A program made the position numbers and the translations under genes. 64,000 bases of DNA from Streptomyces sp. SAI-135 (GTDB lineage: Bacteria; Actinomycetota; Actinomycetes; Streptomycetales; Streptomycetaceae), in the NCBI RefSeq assembly GCF_029893805.1, contig NZ_JARXYP010000002.1, positions 186,001-250,000 on the forward strand. Reading direction: 5' to 3'. Below, one piece after another: positions 25,669-35,159 of this stretch (position 1 is its first letter; each line of letters opens with the position of its first letter). The notes below the pieces were generated by a model. It saw only the letters and a list, made by a program, of their open reading frames with translations. It had not been told where the DNA came from and did not search any database.

Positions 25669-27064
25669 GTGGTGTAGTCACGGCAGCTGTTTCGATTCCG
25701 GTTGTGGGGTGATCTCCGGCTCGGGCGGGGTCGGCTGGGTGGTGAAGAGTTCGGCCATGGAGGCTTCGGAGAGGTAGCGGCGGTCGAAGACCTGCCACTC
25801 GTCGTGGAGTTCGGCCAGGACCGCCGCGGCGAGCCGGTCCAGGGCGGCAGGGTTGGGGAAGACCTGAACGACGTCGGCCCGCCGTTTGATCTCGCGGTTC
25901 AGCCGCTCCAGCGGGTTGGTTGACCAGATCTTCTTCCAGTGCGCCGACGGGAAGTCCGCGAACGCCGTGATGTCCGGTGCGGCGTCCAGCAACATCTTCT
26001 TGACCTGCGGGAACTGTCGTCCGAGCATGTCAGCGACCACGTCCAGCTGAATGCGGACCTGTTCGGCGGTGGTCTGCGCGAAGATGGTGCGGATGGTGGC
26101 CGCCACCATCTCCCCGGAACCCTTTTCGATCACCGAGAACACGTCGCGGACGAAGTGAACTCGGCAGCGTTGCCAGGCCGCGCCGAGGAAGACGGTGCGG
26201 ATCGCGGCCACCAGGCCGCTGTGGCTGTCGGAGATGACCAGCTGGACGTTCTCCAGGCCACGGGCCCGCAGACTGCGCAGGAACTTTGTCCAGAACGGCT
26301 TCGATTCGCTGTCGCCGACCATCACACCGAGGATCTCGCGGTGCCCGATGGCCGAGATGCCGGTGGCGATGACCACGGCCTGCGAGGCGATCCGGTGGTT
26401 CACCCTGGCCTTGCAGTAGGTGGCGTCCAGGAAGACGTAGGGGAAGACCGTGTGATCCAGCGGCCGTTCCTTGAACGCGGTCAGTTCCTCGTCCAGCTCA
26501 CCGCAGATCCGGGAAACCTCGGACTTGGAGATCCCGGAGTCCGCGCCGAGTGCTTTGACCAGGTCATCCACGCTGCGGGTGGAGACGCCGTGCACGTATG
26601 CCTCCATCACCACAGCGAACAGCGCCCGGTCGATCCGGCGCCGGCGTTCCAGGAGCGACGGGAAGAACGATCCGGTCCGCACTTTCGGGATCTTCAGGTC
26701 CAGGTCGCCGGCCTGCGTGGTCAGCACCCGGTGGCGGTGACCGTTGCGCCAGGTCGTGCGCGTCTCGGCGTGCTCGCCCGGGGCGGCGCCAATCATGTCG
26801 GTCGCCTCGGCCTCGATGAGCTCCTGCAGGATGCGCTCGCACACCACCCTGATTGCTTCAACTCCCTCTGCCCGACGTAGTGACTCCAGCAGCCGCATCA
26901 GCTCAGACTGGGACAAGGCCATCGCGTGCTCCTCCGGTCGAACTGCCCGTTCACCAGGGAGACTTGCGCGATGGCCTGCCTTTGTTCAGGGAGCATGCAC
27001 CGCCAGCGGATGCACGCCCCGGGCAGATAGCCGCGCGTTCCGGGACGCTAGCTGGCTACACCAC
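25669..27064 (-). mobile_element. IS256-family insertion sequence, apparently intact
   Basis: The ends are GTGGTGTAG at 25669-25677 and its complement CTACACCAC at 27056-27064, giving an element of 1396 bases around an intact transposase gene. No identical flanking direct repeat is seen (left flank CCCGCGG, right flank TTCACGG). Either the flanks have rearranged or the outer boundaries are a few bases off. It separates two decayed stretches on the same strand. Confidence 0.85.
25678..26922 (-). CDS. IS256-family DDE transposase
   Basis: The product is 414 residues, full length for the family. The N-terminal region contains the zinc-independent DNA-binding segment (ATDMIGAAPGEHAETRTTWRNGHR). 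Catalytic residues are visible: Asp in VFLDATYCKARVNH, Asp in QLVISDSHSGL and Glu in STNPLERLNREIKRR. The CRVHFVRDV motif between them is the family C-x2-H-like signature. No stop or frameshift is present, so it may still move this copy and related copies. The stop codon directly abuts the left terminal repeat. Confidence 0.95.
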   Translation of the reverse strand: MALSQSELMRLLESLRRAEGVEAIRVVCERILQELIEAEATDMIGAAPGEHAETRTTWRNGHRHRVLTTQAGDLDLKIPKVRTGSFFPSLLERRRRIDRALFAVVMEAYVHGVSTRSVDDLVKALGADSGISKSEVSRICGELDEELTAFKERPLDHTVFPYVFLDATYCKARVNHRIASQAVVIATGISAIGHREILGVMVGDSESKPFWTKFLRSLRARGLENVQLVISDSHSGLVAAIRTVFLGAAWQRCRVHFVRDVFSVIEKGSGEMVAATIRTIFAQTTAEQVRIQLDVVADMLGRQFPQVKKMLLDAAPDITAFADFPSAHWKKIWSTNPLERLNREIKRRADVVQVFPNPAALDRLAAAVLAELHDEWQVFDRRYLSEASMAELFTTQPTPPEPEITPQPESKQLP

Positions 27065-27391
27065 TTCACGGGACGCCATCTCCTCAAGAGCCTCGCAGAG
27101 GTTCACCAGGTCGAAGACGGTATCCGCGAGGCCTACACCTGCAGCCGCAAGCTCGACACGACAACACCCGCACATACGGGCCGCGAAGAACGCGCCGAAG
27201 CGGACACGATGGGTTTCCCTTGGCCCAGCATCAGCCGAGGCACGGCAATCGGAATCACTGTGCACGAAACTATCGTCGTCCCACGTGACCGCGTCCATCG
27301 GGCGCCCGTAGAACCGCTCAACCGGCATGCCGTAGCGGCCCATTAAGCCGACCGGGACAAGCTCTTTTGCCTCAGCCTTCACCCACCTCAC
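27056..27391 (-). pseudogene. Possible gene remnant cut by IS256
   Basis: From GTG 27391 the frame reads VRWVKAEAKELVPVGLMGRY and ends FDLVNLCEALEEMASREVV, with the last codons supplied by the IS256 right end. The composition is plausible for a real protein, but no ribosome site precedes it and I recognise no family. The longer open frame reaching 27784 looks non-coding in its upstream part. It may be the N-terminal or middle part of a gene interrupted by IS256 insertion. Confidence 0.3.
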
Positions 27392-27975
27392 AGTAGACCG
27401 GCATGCCGTCGCCGGGGCCGGTACGACGACAGCGCCCCGGCCCACCGAAGCAATCCGGCCGAGATCGCCGCATCGGCCGGCCGCACCCTGGCCAGCGCAT
27501 TCGTGCGCAGTTACCGCGAGTCGCAGCTGCTCAAGCCACCGCCGCTCGCTTCTACAACCACGCCCCCACAAGGGCAGAAAAACCACGTCACGGTGACGAG
27601 AACGTCGGGACAGCCACGACACAGTCGTCGAATGTGGCTTGTTCTGCAGTCGGCACACAATCGCGTCAGCGGTCCCCCTCGCTCGGAGGCCGTTCGCCCC
27701 TGCAGGAAGCCGCGGCGCCCCAGGACCGCACAGCCTCATGGTCCCCCAGTAGACCCAATCCCCCGTGGCCTCACGACGCGACATAGCCCCATCATGCGCA
27801 AATTCGAACGTTTTCTTTGTTACCTGATGTTCAAGCGCACTACTTCAGGCATGAATTGATCATTACTCGAACATCAACCCGAGTGTGTCAGTGGCCCCTT
27901 GTACGGTCTCGGCTGTGGTTTCCGAACCCATGAGCCCCAAAACCTTCGGTGGGGTGTGGAAAGGGGGGCCTCGCG
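27392..27975. promoter_or_regulatory. Gene-free leader of the PIWI-RE operon with inverted repeat
   Basis: There is no convincing gene in this 584-base stretch. The part from about 27790 to 27880 is unusually AT-rich and holds TGATGTTC at 27825-27832 and GAACATCA at 27869-27876. These are perfect 8-base complements spaced 36 bases apart, with a central TGATCA at 27858-27863. This is the likely promoter and operator of the downstream defence operon, whose start is at 27976. Confidence 0.45.
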
Positions 27976-29127
27976 ATGAGCGATGCTCAGTACGCCCTCG
28001 GGCGGAAAGTGATCAGTGCAGCGTTGCGTGCCGGGGTGGCCTGGACCCGGCGGCTGGAAGAACCGCGGGCCTGGCATGAGATCTCCTGTATGCACGGCGT
28101 CATCCTGGGCCACCTTCCCCTGGGGACCGGCCCCGAGACACCTGCCGGCCTGGTCGCCAACCTGACGCATCCGCTACGTTCTTGGATCCCTCTGGACTGG
28201 CCCTCCCTGCCTGCCGAAATGGGGGACTTGGTCATTCTGGAGGACGGACACGACCAGCAGTCCGCGCAGTTGACCGAGGACGCCTTCGAAGTCGGCTGCT
28301 CCTACCTCGAGGTGCTTTTCGACCCCGCGACCGGTGGCCTGGACGGTGGACGGGATTGGCTGCCGACCTGGTCGTGGCAAACGTCGGAACAGACCGAACA
28401 CGCCGTCTACCGGCAGTTGGCCAACGGCAGCCAGGCGCAGTACGTAGCCGGCCGACTGATGCTCGTGGAGGTTCCCACAGGTACCGAGGACAGCATTCTC
28501 GAGGAGTACACGCGGCGCGGCGGGGCGCGCATGCAGGTCTACCGGCCGCTGCCGGCGGAGCGCAGCTGTGTACGAGGGGGTGCGGTGTGGTGGTGGCCGT
28601 GCCCGGTGTGTGCCTACCCGATGCGGCTCACGGGTGAGTTGCTGCGCTGCGACTTCCTGCCGCACCAGCGCAAGGCTCGAGTGCTGCTGCGGCCAGGGCG
28701 GCGCCCCGGCGATCCGCCCGAGGTGGTGAACGGGCCCCCGGGACTTGCTGCACGCCGCGGTGAGGGTGTGCTGTGCCTGGACTGGCCGGTGTGGCGTCAT
28801 CTGACGGTGCCGGGGTTGACCGAGGTGGAGCTGATGCGGTGGCTGGAGCGCAAGGGGCTGGAGGTGGAGCGCTGGGGTGAGATGGACTCCTGGGATGTCG
28901 GGGTGACGTTGCCGGACGGGCGGTGCCTGGTTGATGTCAAGGATGTCGCCAACGAGCAGAGCATCATCGACCGGCCGCCTCGGGCGAAGACGATCGTGGT
29001 GCCGTCGTACCGGTCGGAGCAGGTCAAGCCGCTGCGTGCGGCGCTGGAACCGGACGGGTATGCCGTGCACACGGTGGCCTCGTTCAAGCGCTTGGTCAGC
29101 GCTCAGGTGCAGCGGGGGGCAGCATGA
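27976..29127 (+). CDS. PIWI-RE-associated PD-(D/E)XK nuclease
   Basis: The product is 383 residues from ATG 27976, with AAGGGGGG upstream. The C-terminal domain carries a restriction-endonuclease core at about 305-322: WDVGVTLPDGRCLVDVKD, with Asp in the first strand and D-x-K in the second. An ELMRWLERKGLEVERW helix lies before it, and VVPSYRSEQVKPLRAAL follows. A small zinc-knuckle-like segment (WPCPVCAYPM, then LLRCDFLP) sits around 208-228. It belongs to the REase family found with PIWI-RE proteins. The stop overlaps the helicase start by four bases (ATGA), and that gene in turn overlaps the PIWI-RE gene. Predicted role: cutting of invading DNA in the three-part system. Confidence 0.8.
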   Translation: MSDAQYALGRKVISAALRAGVAWTRRLEEPRAWHEISCMHGVILGHLPLGTGPETPAGLVANLTHPLRSWIPLDWPSLPAEMGDLVILEDGHDQQSAQLTEDAFEVGCSYLEVLFDPATGGLDGGRDWLPTWSWQTSEQTEHAVYRQLANGSQAQYVAGRLMLVEVPTGTEDSILEEYTRRGGARMQVYRPLPAERSCVRGGAVWWWPCPVCAYPMRLTGELLRCDFLPHQRKARVLLRPGRRPGDPPEVVNGPPGLAARRGEGVLCLDWPVWRHLTVPGLTEVELMRWLERKGLEVERWGEMDSWDVGVTLPDGRCLVDVKDVANEQSIIDRPPRAKTIVVPSYRSEQVKPLRAALEPDGYAVHTVASFKRLVSAQVQRGAA

Positions 29128-32100
29128 GCAGCACGGCCGGCAGTCGGAATGCCACGGTGGTGCTGGTGGTCCGGGCCGCCGTCTTGTTGGCGGCCCGGCT
29201 GTTTCCCAACCGGGCCCCGCAGGAAGACTCGGCGTGGCGGCAGGTGACCCGTCTGGACGACGCTCACTTTCTGCTGTCCGGGCATCTGCCGTGGTGGGAG
29301 CAGTGGCCGGTCCTGTCCGAGGCCGACCGGCTGCGGGTGGCACGGTTGTTGCGCAGGCGTCCCGCCTCGCTGGCGCACCGCAGTGTCTTTCGTGAGGAGG
29401 CCACCCGGGTAGCGGCGGCCGGCGCCGGTGCGGAGTTCGCTGCGGCCGAGGAGGACGGGCTGGTCGTGGTGATGCCTGCGGCCGACTCGGGCGCGCGCAT
29501 CGATGATCTGTTGGCGGAGATCGACGACCAGGTGGCGCACACAGCTCGCACCCGGCGGCGGCAGTCGGCCGCACCCGGGCGCTACTTCTCCGAACTGCGG
29601 ATCAACGACCCGCTGAGCCCCTCGCGGCGAGCCGTCGGTGTCCACTACGACCTGCGCATTGGCCAGCCCGGGAAGACCTCAGCCGCAGTCTTGCAGGACA
29701 GTACAGACCTTGACGATCTGCGGATCCCGCTCAGTGACCTGGAACAGCTGGCCGAGCGGCTCGATGCCGCCTACGAGGAGCAACACCGGGTGAAGGCCGT
29801 CGCAGACCTGCGAAAGCATCTGCGCTATGCGGACGGCTCGGTCCTGGGCGAGGAGTTCCATGCGCGGGCGGGAGCTACCCGTGTGCTGCACGCGCCCACC
29901 GGGCTGGGAAAGAATATCGCCTCGGAGCTGATCGCGCTGTGGTGTGCCCGGCGGGGTCTGACGGCCGCTGTGGTGGTCCCGCAGAACGCGCAGGTGATGC
30001 AGGCGGTGGCACGGCTGCGCCGGGACGCCAAAACCCTGCGCCGGACGGACAAGGAACAAGACGGCGGCCGGATGCCGGTAGTGGTGCCGCTGATCTCCAC
30101 CCGCGGCATGCAAAAGCTCGCCGAGGACACAGCGGGCAGCGTGCACGATGACGCCGAGCACCGCGAGTGGGTGTTCGGGGAGATGTCCTACGGCTGCGCC
30201 CTAACCACGCACGCGGCACCGGAGTCGCGGGCCGTGGAGCTGTGGGATCCCGGCAACGAACCGTGTGACCAGCTCAAGGACTCTTCCGGCAAGACAAGGT
30301 GCTGTCCGTGGCGTGCCACCTGCGGGAAGTTTCGTCACCACCGTGCCGCACTGGACGCAGACATTCTCGTCACCAACCACACCAACTTCCTCATCGGGCG
30401 GGTCCACGTTCCACTGGACGACCGCGGTGTGGAGCGCCGGGATGTGACGGTGGAGGAACTGCTGCTGCGCCGGGCGCATGTGGTGATGATGGATGAGGTC
30501 GACGCGCTGCAGGCCAAGGCGTTCGATGAGGGCGCCAAGAGCGTCCTGCTGGCCCGGTACGGGTCGCCCAGCAGCCCGGTACGCGAGTTGGAGGAGCAGT
30601 TCAGCCGCCACTGTCTGCGGCTGAGCCGCGAGGTCGAGGAGTATCTGCACCCCAAGATCAAGCGGTTGTCGTGGCTGGCCGACACGTATGTGTCGCACCT
30701 GGCGCGGGGCGCCATCACCCCGGACCGGGAACGGCGCAGACTGGTGGTGCCGCGGCGGTGGGATGCACTGCTGGCTCACAGGATCTTCAAACTGAAACCC
30801 GGGGACAGGCCCAGCGAAGCGCACATGCGCACCGTGAACCAGCTGTTCAGCAAGACCGGTGAGCTGGAGGCGGGCGAGGAGGTTAAGGGTCTGGAGGAAC
30901 TGCGGGCCGTCCTGTCGTCGCTGACCGACCTGTCGGACGATGACAGTCTGAGCGCCGAAACCCTCGCCGAACTCGCCGACCGGTTCAGGAAGGTCACCGC
31001 AGATCCCGCCCCGCAGGACGCTGCCGCCGCCGCACCGAAAGACACCACGCAGGATGCCCTGCCGGAAGACGTGACCGATCTCGTCCAGTACGCGGCACGG
31101 CGGGCCTTTCTGGAGAAGAGCCGCGAGATCCTGCGGCAGATCGTGGGCGTGGCTCCGGCCCTGCAAGGGGCGGGGATGACGGCCTCCAACGAACTGGCGG
31201 AGGTGTTGTCGTCGCATGTGCCCTGGAGGGCTGCGCCCTACGGGCCGCTGGGACGGCCGCTGTTTGCGTTCAGCGAGCACTTCAACGACCAGGACCTGGC
31301 AGCAACCACTCTTACTCTCAAGAGCTTCGTGGGTGACCCGCACAGTCACATCAGCCATCTGGGCGACGTCACGGCGCTGGCCCACGGCGGCCGGCGGCGT
31401 GTGGTGATCGGCCTGTCGGCGACCGCGCACATGCCGCGCGCGCCGCGGCATCATCTCCTTACGCCGCCGTCGTGGTACGTGCCGGACGACGTCAACGGCA
31501 GTCTCAGCGCCGTGCTGGACAAGGTGCAGCACGAGGACGGGCAATGGGCGCGGATCTCGGGACTGCGAGGACAGCGGCGCGAAGACGCCTACGGGCAGAT
31601 GGGTGCGGCCTTGTGGCCGCGGCTGGACGCGGAGCTGGCGGAGGTGGCCGCTGATCCGGCGCGGGCGCACCGGGCGCACGTGTTGGTGGCGTTCGAGGCC
31701 TACAGCGCCGGCCCGCTGCTGGCCCAGGGGCTGATCTCGGCCGGTGCGCCGGCCGGGGAGATCTGTGTGGCGGTGCGGCCGCAGGAGATGGCGCGCTATG
31801 AGAAACACCCCCCGGGCTGGGTGCCCGTTCCAGCGGACCGGCTGGAGCAGTTCCCCTTCCATGTCGGTCACGGGCAGTGCCGGTTCCTGCTGGCGCCCAT
31901 GGCCCGGGTCGAGCGGGGCCTGAACATCGTGGATCAGGGCGGGCGGTCGCTGCTGCACGTGGCCTGTCTGGTGGTGCGGCCGGTGCTGGTGATGGAAGAG
32001 CCGGCCGTGCTACTGGCCATGGTCAACTCGCTGGCCTACCGCGACGCGCCTGCGCCCGGCGCTGAGCCGGCCGCGGCCCTTGAGCAGCTGCGGTTGTCCG

Positions 32101-32432
32101 CTGGGCGCACGTTCGAGGAGATCCGGCGCGGCTCGCACTATTTCAAGGACCTCGGCGAGGACGTGAAGACCGCGATCGTGGCGGAGATCCTCACCCGTCT
32201 GATCCAGCTCGGTGGCCGCACCCGCCGTGGCGGAGACCACGGCAGCCTGCATCTGGCGGACGCCGCATTCACCGAGACCGCGACCGACTCCACCCTCCCC
32301 CACCTGCTGTCCACGTTGCATACGGAGTGGCAGCGGCGTGATGAGTGGGACCTCATCGACCGGATCTACCGCTCCACCCTCGATGTCCTTCTGAGCCTGG
32401 CCGACCACGACCTTCCCGGGGAGACGCCGTGA
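29124..32432 (+). CDS. DinG/XPD-type superfamily 2 helicase of the PIWI-RE system
   Basis: The product is 1102 residues. Walker A is HAPTGLGKN at about 255-263, a cluster of Cys residues lies between about 355 and 405 (CALTTHAAPE, EPCDQLKD, TRCCPWRATCGKF), and motif II is MMDEVDAL at about 455-462. A Cys cluster between motifs Ia and II is the Fe-S domain of DinG/XPD helicases. The late motif region includes GQCRFLLAPMARVERGLNIVD and LVNSLAYRDAPAPG-like sequence. Both neighbours overlap it by four bases. In the PIWI-RE islands described by Burroughs, Iyer and Aravind a DinG-type helicase is the constant partner of the PIWI-RE protein and a nuclease. Confidence 0.85.
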   Translation: MSSTAGSRNATVVLVVRAAVLLAARLFPNRAPQEDSAWRQVTRLDDAHFLLSGHLPWWEQWPVLSEADRLRVARLLRRRPASLAHRSVFREEATRVAAAGAGAEFAAAEEDGLVVVMPAADSGARIDDLLAEIDDQVAHTARTRRRQSAAPGRYFSELRINDPLSPSRRAVGVHYDLRIGQPGKTSAAVLQDSTDLDDLRIPLSDLEQLAERLDAAYEEQHRVKAVADLRKHLRYADGSVLGEEFHARAGATRVLHAPTGLGKNIASELIALWCARRGLTAAVVVPQNAQVMQAVARLRRDAKTLRRTDKEQDGGRMPVVVPLISTRGMQKLAEDTAGSVHDDAEHREWVFGEMSYGCALTTHAAPESRAVELWDPGNEPCDQLKDSSGKTRCCPWRATCGKFRHHRAALDADILVTNHTNFLIGRVHVPLDDRGVERRDVTVEELLLRRAHVVMMDEVDALQAKAFDEGAKSVLLARYGSPSSPVRELEEQFSRHCLRLSREVEEYLHPKIKRLSWLADTYVSHLARGAITPDRERRRLVVPRRWDALLAHRIFKLKPGDRPSEAHMRTVNQLFSKTGELEAGEEVKGLEELRAVLSSLTDLSDDDSLSAETLAELADRFRKVTADPAPQDAAAAAPKDTTQDALPEDVTDLVQYAARRAFLEKSREILRQIVGVAPALQGAGMTASNELAEVLSSHVPWRAAPYGPLGRPLFAFSEHFNDQDLAATTLTLKSFVGDPHSHISHLGDVTALAHGGRRRVVIGLSATAHMPRAPRHHLLTPPSWYVPDDVNGSLSAVLDKVQHEDGQWARISGLRGQRREDAYGQMGAALWPRLDAELAEVAADPARAHRAHVLVAFEAYSAGPLLAQGLISAGAPAGEICVAVRPQEMARYEKHPPGWVPVPADRLEQFPFHVGHGQCRFLLAPMARVERGLNIVDQGGRSLLHVACLVVRPVLVMEEPAVLLAMVNSLAYRDAPAPGAEPAAALEQLRLSAGRTFEEIRRGSHYFKDLGEDVKTAIVAEILTRLIQLGGRTRRGGDHGSLHLADAAFTETATDSTLPHLLSTLHTEWQRRDEWDLIDRIYRSTLDVLLSLADHDLPGETP

Positions 32433-35056
32433 GCCGCTCTGCCAAGAGCCCCAGTGCGCTGAGCACCCTGTCGTTCGCGCTGACCGGCGAACTGATGGGC
32501 GAGGTGTATGTGTATCCGCTGCCCGAGGAGTTCAGCAAGGCCTGGGCACGGCTGCCCAAGCCCCGCTCGCTCGACGCGCAGCGCCCGACCGCCTCGCTTG
32601 CGACGGCGGCCCGCGCGGTCACGGGACGGCGGCTGGTGTTCACCGACCCGGAACGCCCGCCGCTGACCGGTCCGTGGACCAGGCGGGCGCTGATCGTCAC
32701 GTCGGAGCCCCTCGACTTCACGGTGTGGCGGCGGCTGGTCCGGGAATGGGAGGGCCGGCTGACCGGCTGGGAGGGCCAGGACACGCTCAGCCAGTACCTC
32801 CTCGACGAGGCAGGCGGCCCCTACCCGCTGCAGGAGGTGCTGCACCGCGACCGTGAAGGCCGCATCACGGGACCGAACTGGGCGTTTCGGGTGGCGAGCT
32901 GGCGTCTGGCCCAGCTGCTGCGCCGCGAGCCGTGGGAGGTCGACGCGCTGGCCGAGCCGCTCGCGCTGGTCCTGGAATCGGAAGGCGACTTGCTGACGTG
33001 GGCGCAGCCGATGGAGCGGGAGGCAAGCTGGATCGATGCAGCCACCGGGGAGCGGCGCCGCCGTGTGGGGCACGCCATGGACCGCATCCACATCGACGTC
33101 GACCCTGCTCCCGGGGGCCGGACGCTGGTCGCGCATCTGGAGGCGCGCACCGCGCGGATCGCGACCGGCTGGTACGGGGTCAAGAACGCGCATGTGTGCC
33201 ATCCCGCCAACCCCGACATCGTGCTCAAGGCGCCGGTGCACCTGCGCTGGACCAAGGACGAGCACGGCCAGTGGACGCTGAAGTCGGCGCAGTACAAGGG
33301 GGCGACCGCGCAGATCGTGGAGGCCTGCGGGATCGCGCCGCTGCCCGACCCGTTCGCGGTCGACTTCGACAAGCCCGGGCCGGTGCGGGGCATCCACACC
33401 ACCGCCGTGCACCCGATCGGCAAGGGAGCCGGCTCCCGGTTGATGCGCCGGCTGGAGGAACACGCCAGCCGCATGCTGGACGCCACTCCCCTGACCTACA
33501 CCGGCAGCGGCGTCAGGGTGCCCCGCCTGTCGCCCGAACCGTCTCCGGTGGTGGCCCCGGACAAGATCCTTCCCGCCGTGGTGGCAGCAGGCTTTCAAGC
33601 CCTGCGGATCGTGGCCCTGTATGAAACCGGGGCGTGGAAGGAACGCGTCCTGGCCCAGCTGGCCCGCGACTTCGCCCAGCCGGACGTGGAGGCGCTCAAG
33701 GACGGGCACACCATCGTGCTGGCACCGGGCCTGCAGCTGATGACCGTGCGGGTGCCGGAACTCGTGCGGCACGGCCCGCACAACCGGGCCCCGGTCCTCA
33801 ACGGTCTATCCATGCTGAGGCCCTGCGATCCGGGCGAGCTGGTCGCCGCCCTGGTCGAGACCTCCCTGCCGGCCCGTGGTGAGGCGGATGCGAAGGCGGC
33901 GCTCAAGCCGCTGTTCGCCGACCGTGACATACCGTCGCAGTTTCTGACCATGGCCTCGCTCGGCGACCTCTACCAGCCCAATCTCGCCGAAAAGATCGCC
34001 CGCTCCCGCGCGGCCAAAAACGGCCAGGAGCCGCCGCCCGTCACGCGCAAGGAAGACGCCGCAGCACAGATCGCCACCGGCGGTCTGCTGACAGACTGCG
34101 GCGTCATCGACGACCGGCTGGCGGCCGCCGCCTGCCACCCCCTGGCCCGGGACACCGCACTGGACCGGCGGGCCTGGTTGGTGGGCCTATGGACCCGGCT
34201 GCACCGTTTCCCCCGCATCCGCGGCCGCGCCACCGCTTCCCCGGTCCTGGCCGTCACCCTGGTCGCGCTGAAGGCCTCGCACCACCAGGATGAGAGGTAC
34301 TGGCCGGCCCTGATGTACAGCGGCCAGCGGTGGCTCCCTTTGGCATATGGCCGCACCCGCCACCACGCCGGGCCGATCGGCCTGCCCGGCCATCATCTGC
34401 GCGACGAGACCGGCGGCCCCGCACGAGTACGCGATCATGTGGAGCAGGCTCTGGCGCAGCTGCCCGGCGACCTCGGTGTGGTGGTCTTCACCGAGCAGCA
34501 CCGGGACCTGTGGCCGGGTCTGGCGAACCCCACCCTGGGCGACGGGCTCCTGCCCGGGCTGACGCTGGCCGCCCGCGGCCGGGACGTTGCCGTCGTCCGC
34601 GTCACGCACGGCAGCCGCACCCCACGCCCCACCCACCGCGCCGGCGGCAGCAGCAAACGCCCCGGCGACGCCGACAAGGCGGCCATGCCCGAGAAGATCC
34701 TGTACGTCTCGGACCACGGCGGGGTCAACTCCTGGCTGTTCGCCGCGGAAACGCGGCAGCACAAGGGCGGTCAGCGCACCGGCACCGACTACACCCGACG
34801 CACCCTGCCGGAGACCTCACAGAGCAAGCTCGGCACAGACTTCCACGCCATCACCCGCACCGAGTACACCATCGCCAGAGCCGGCGCCTGGCAGGAGGAG
34901 CGGCTGGTCGGGCTCGCGGCCCGCCTCTCCCAGCAATCCGCCAGCTGGAGCGGCCGCACCCTGTTGCCGCTGCCGCTCCACCTGGCCCGCAACGCGGACG
35001 AGAAGCATCCCCAGTACGTGGCCGCAGCCGAGGACGAAGAAATCGAGCAGTCCTGA
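32429..35056 (+). CDS. PIWI-RE family protein (RNase H/PIWI-like fold)
   Basis: Start GTG 32429 overlaps the helicase stop (GTGA) and gives 875 residues; an ATG further upstream lies inside the helicase gene. The N-terminal half has the conserved pPIWI_RE module (EVYVYPLPEEFSKAWARLP, then RRALIVTSEPLDFTVW). The C-terminal 350 residues form the RNase H/PIWI-like domain, ending in KILYVSDHGGVNSWLFAAE, TRTEYTIARAGAWQEERLVGL and SGRTLLPLPLHLARNADE. The family name refers to a conserved Arg and Glu, and R-T-E in TRTEYTIARAG is a plausible position. By family knowledge it binds nucleic acid, perhaps R-loops, and guides helicase and nuclease to invading DNA. The three-gene overlap pattern shows one transcript. 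Confidence 0.85.
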   Translation: MSRSAKSPSALSTLSFALTGELMGEVYVYPLPEEFSKAWARLPKPRSLDAQRPTASLATAARAVTGRRLVFTDPERPPLTGPWTRRALIVTSEPLDFTVWRRLVREWEGRLTGWEGQDTLSQYLLDEAGGPYPLQEVLHRDREGRITGPNWAFRVASWRLAQLLRREPWEVDALAEPLALVLESEGDLLTWAQPMEREASWIDAATGERRRRVGHAMDRIHIDVDPAPGGRTLVAHLEARTARIATGWYGVKNAHVCHPANPDIVLKAPVHLRWTKDEHGQWTLKSAQYKGATAQIVEACGIAPLPDPFAVDFDKPGPVRGIHTTAVHPIGKGAGSRLMRRLEEHASRMLDATPLTYTGSGVRVPRLSPEPSPVVAPDKILPAVVAAGFQALRIVALYETGAWKERVLAQLARDFAQPDVEALKDGHTIVLAPGLQLMTVRVPELVRHGPHNRAPVLNGLSMLRPCDPGELVAALVETSLPARGEADAKAALKPLFADRDIPSQFLTMASLGDLYQPNLAEKIARSRAAKNGQEPPPVTRKEDAAAQIATGGLLTDCGVIDDRLAAAACHPLARDTALDRRAWLVGLWTRLHRFPRIRGRATASPVLAVTLVALKASHHQDERYWPALMYSGQRWLPLAYGRTRHHAGPIGLPGHHLRDETGGPARVRDHVEQALAQLPGDLGVVVFTEQHRDLWPGLANPTLGDGLLPGLTLAARGRDVAVVRVTHGSRTPRPTHRAGGSSKRPGDADKAAMPEKILYVSDHGGVNSWLFAAETRQHKGGQRTGTDYTRRTLPETSQSKLGTDFHAITRTEYTIARAGAWQEERLVGLAARLSQQSASWSGRTLLPLPLHLARNADEKHPQYVAAAEDEEIEQS

Positions 35057-35159
35057 CAGTCGGGACGGCGAGATCGCACCGGCACTCTGGCCAGGCGGTT
35101 TCGCTACTCTCGTCGGCGCGGCATGGCGGTCAAGGCATTGGTGGAGCAGGAAGTAGCGC

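Noticed and set aside
27392..27784. Upstream part of a 242-codon minus-strand frame
   Set aside because: Arg/Ser/Cys-rich and without codon bias typical of the neighbours; only the part after 27391 looks possibly coding.
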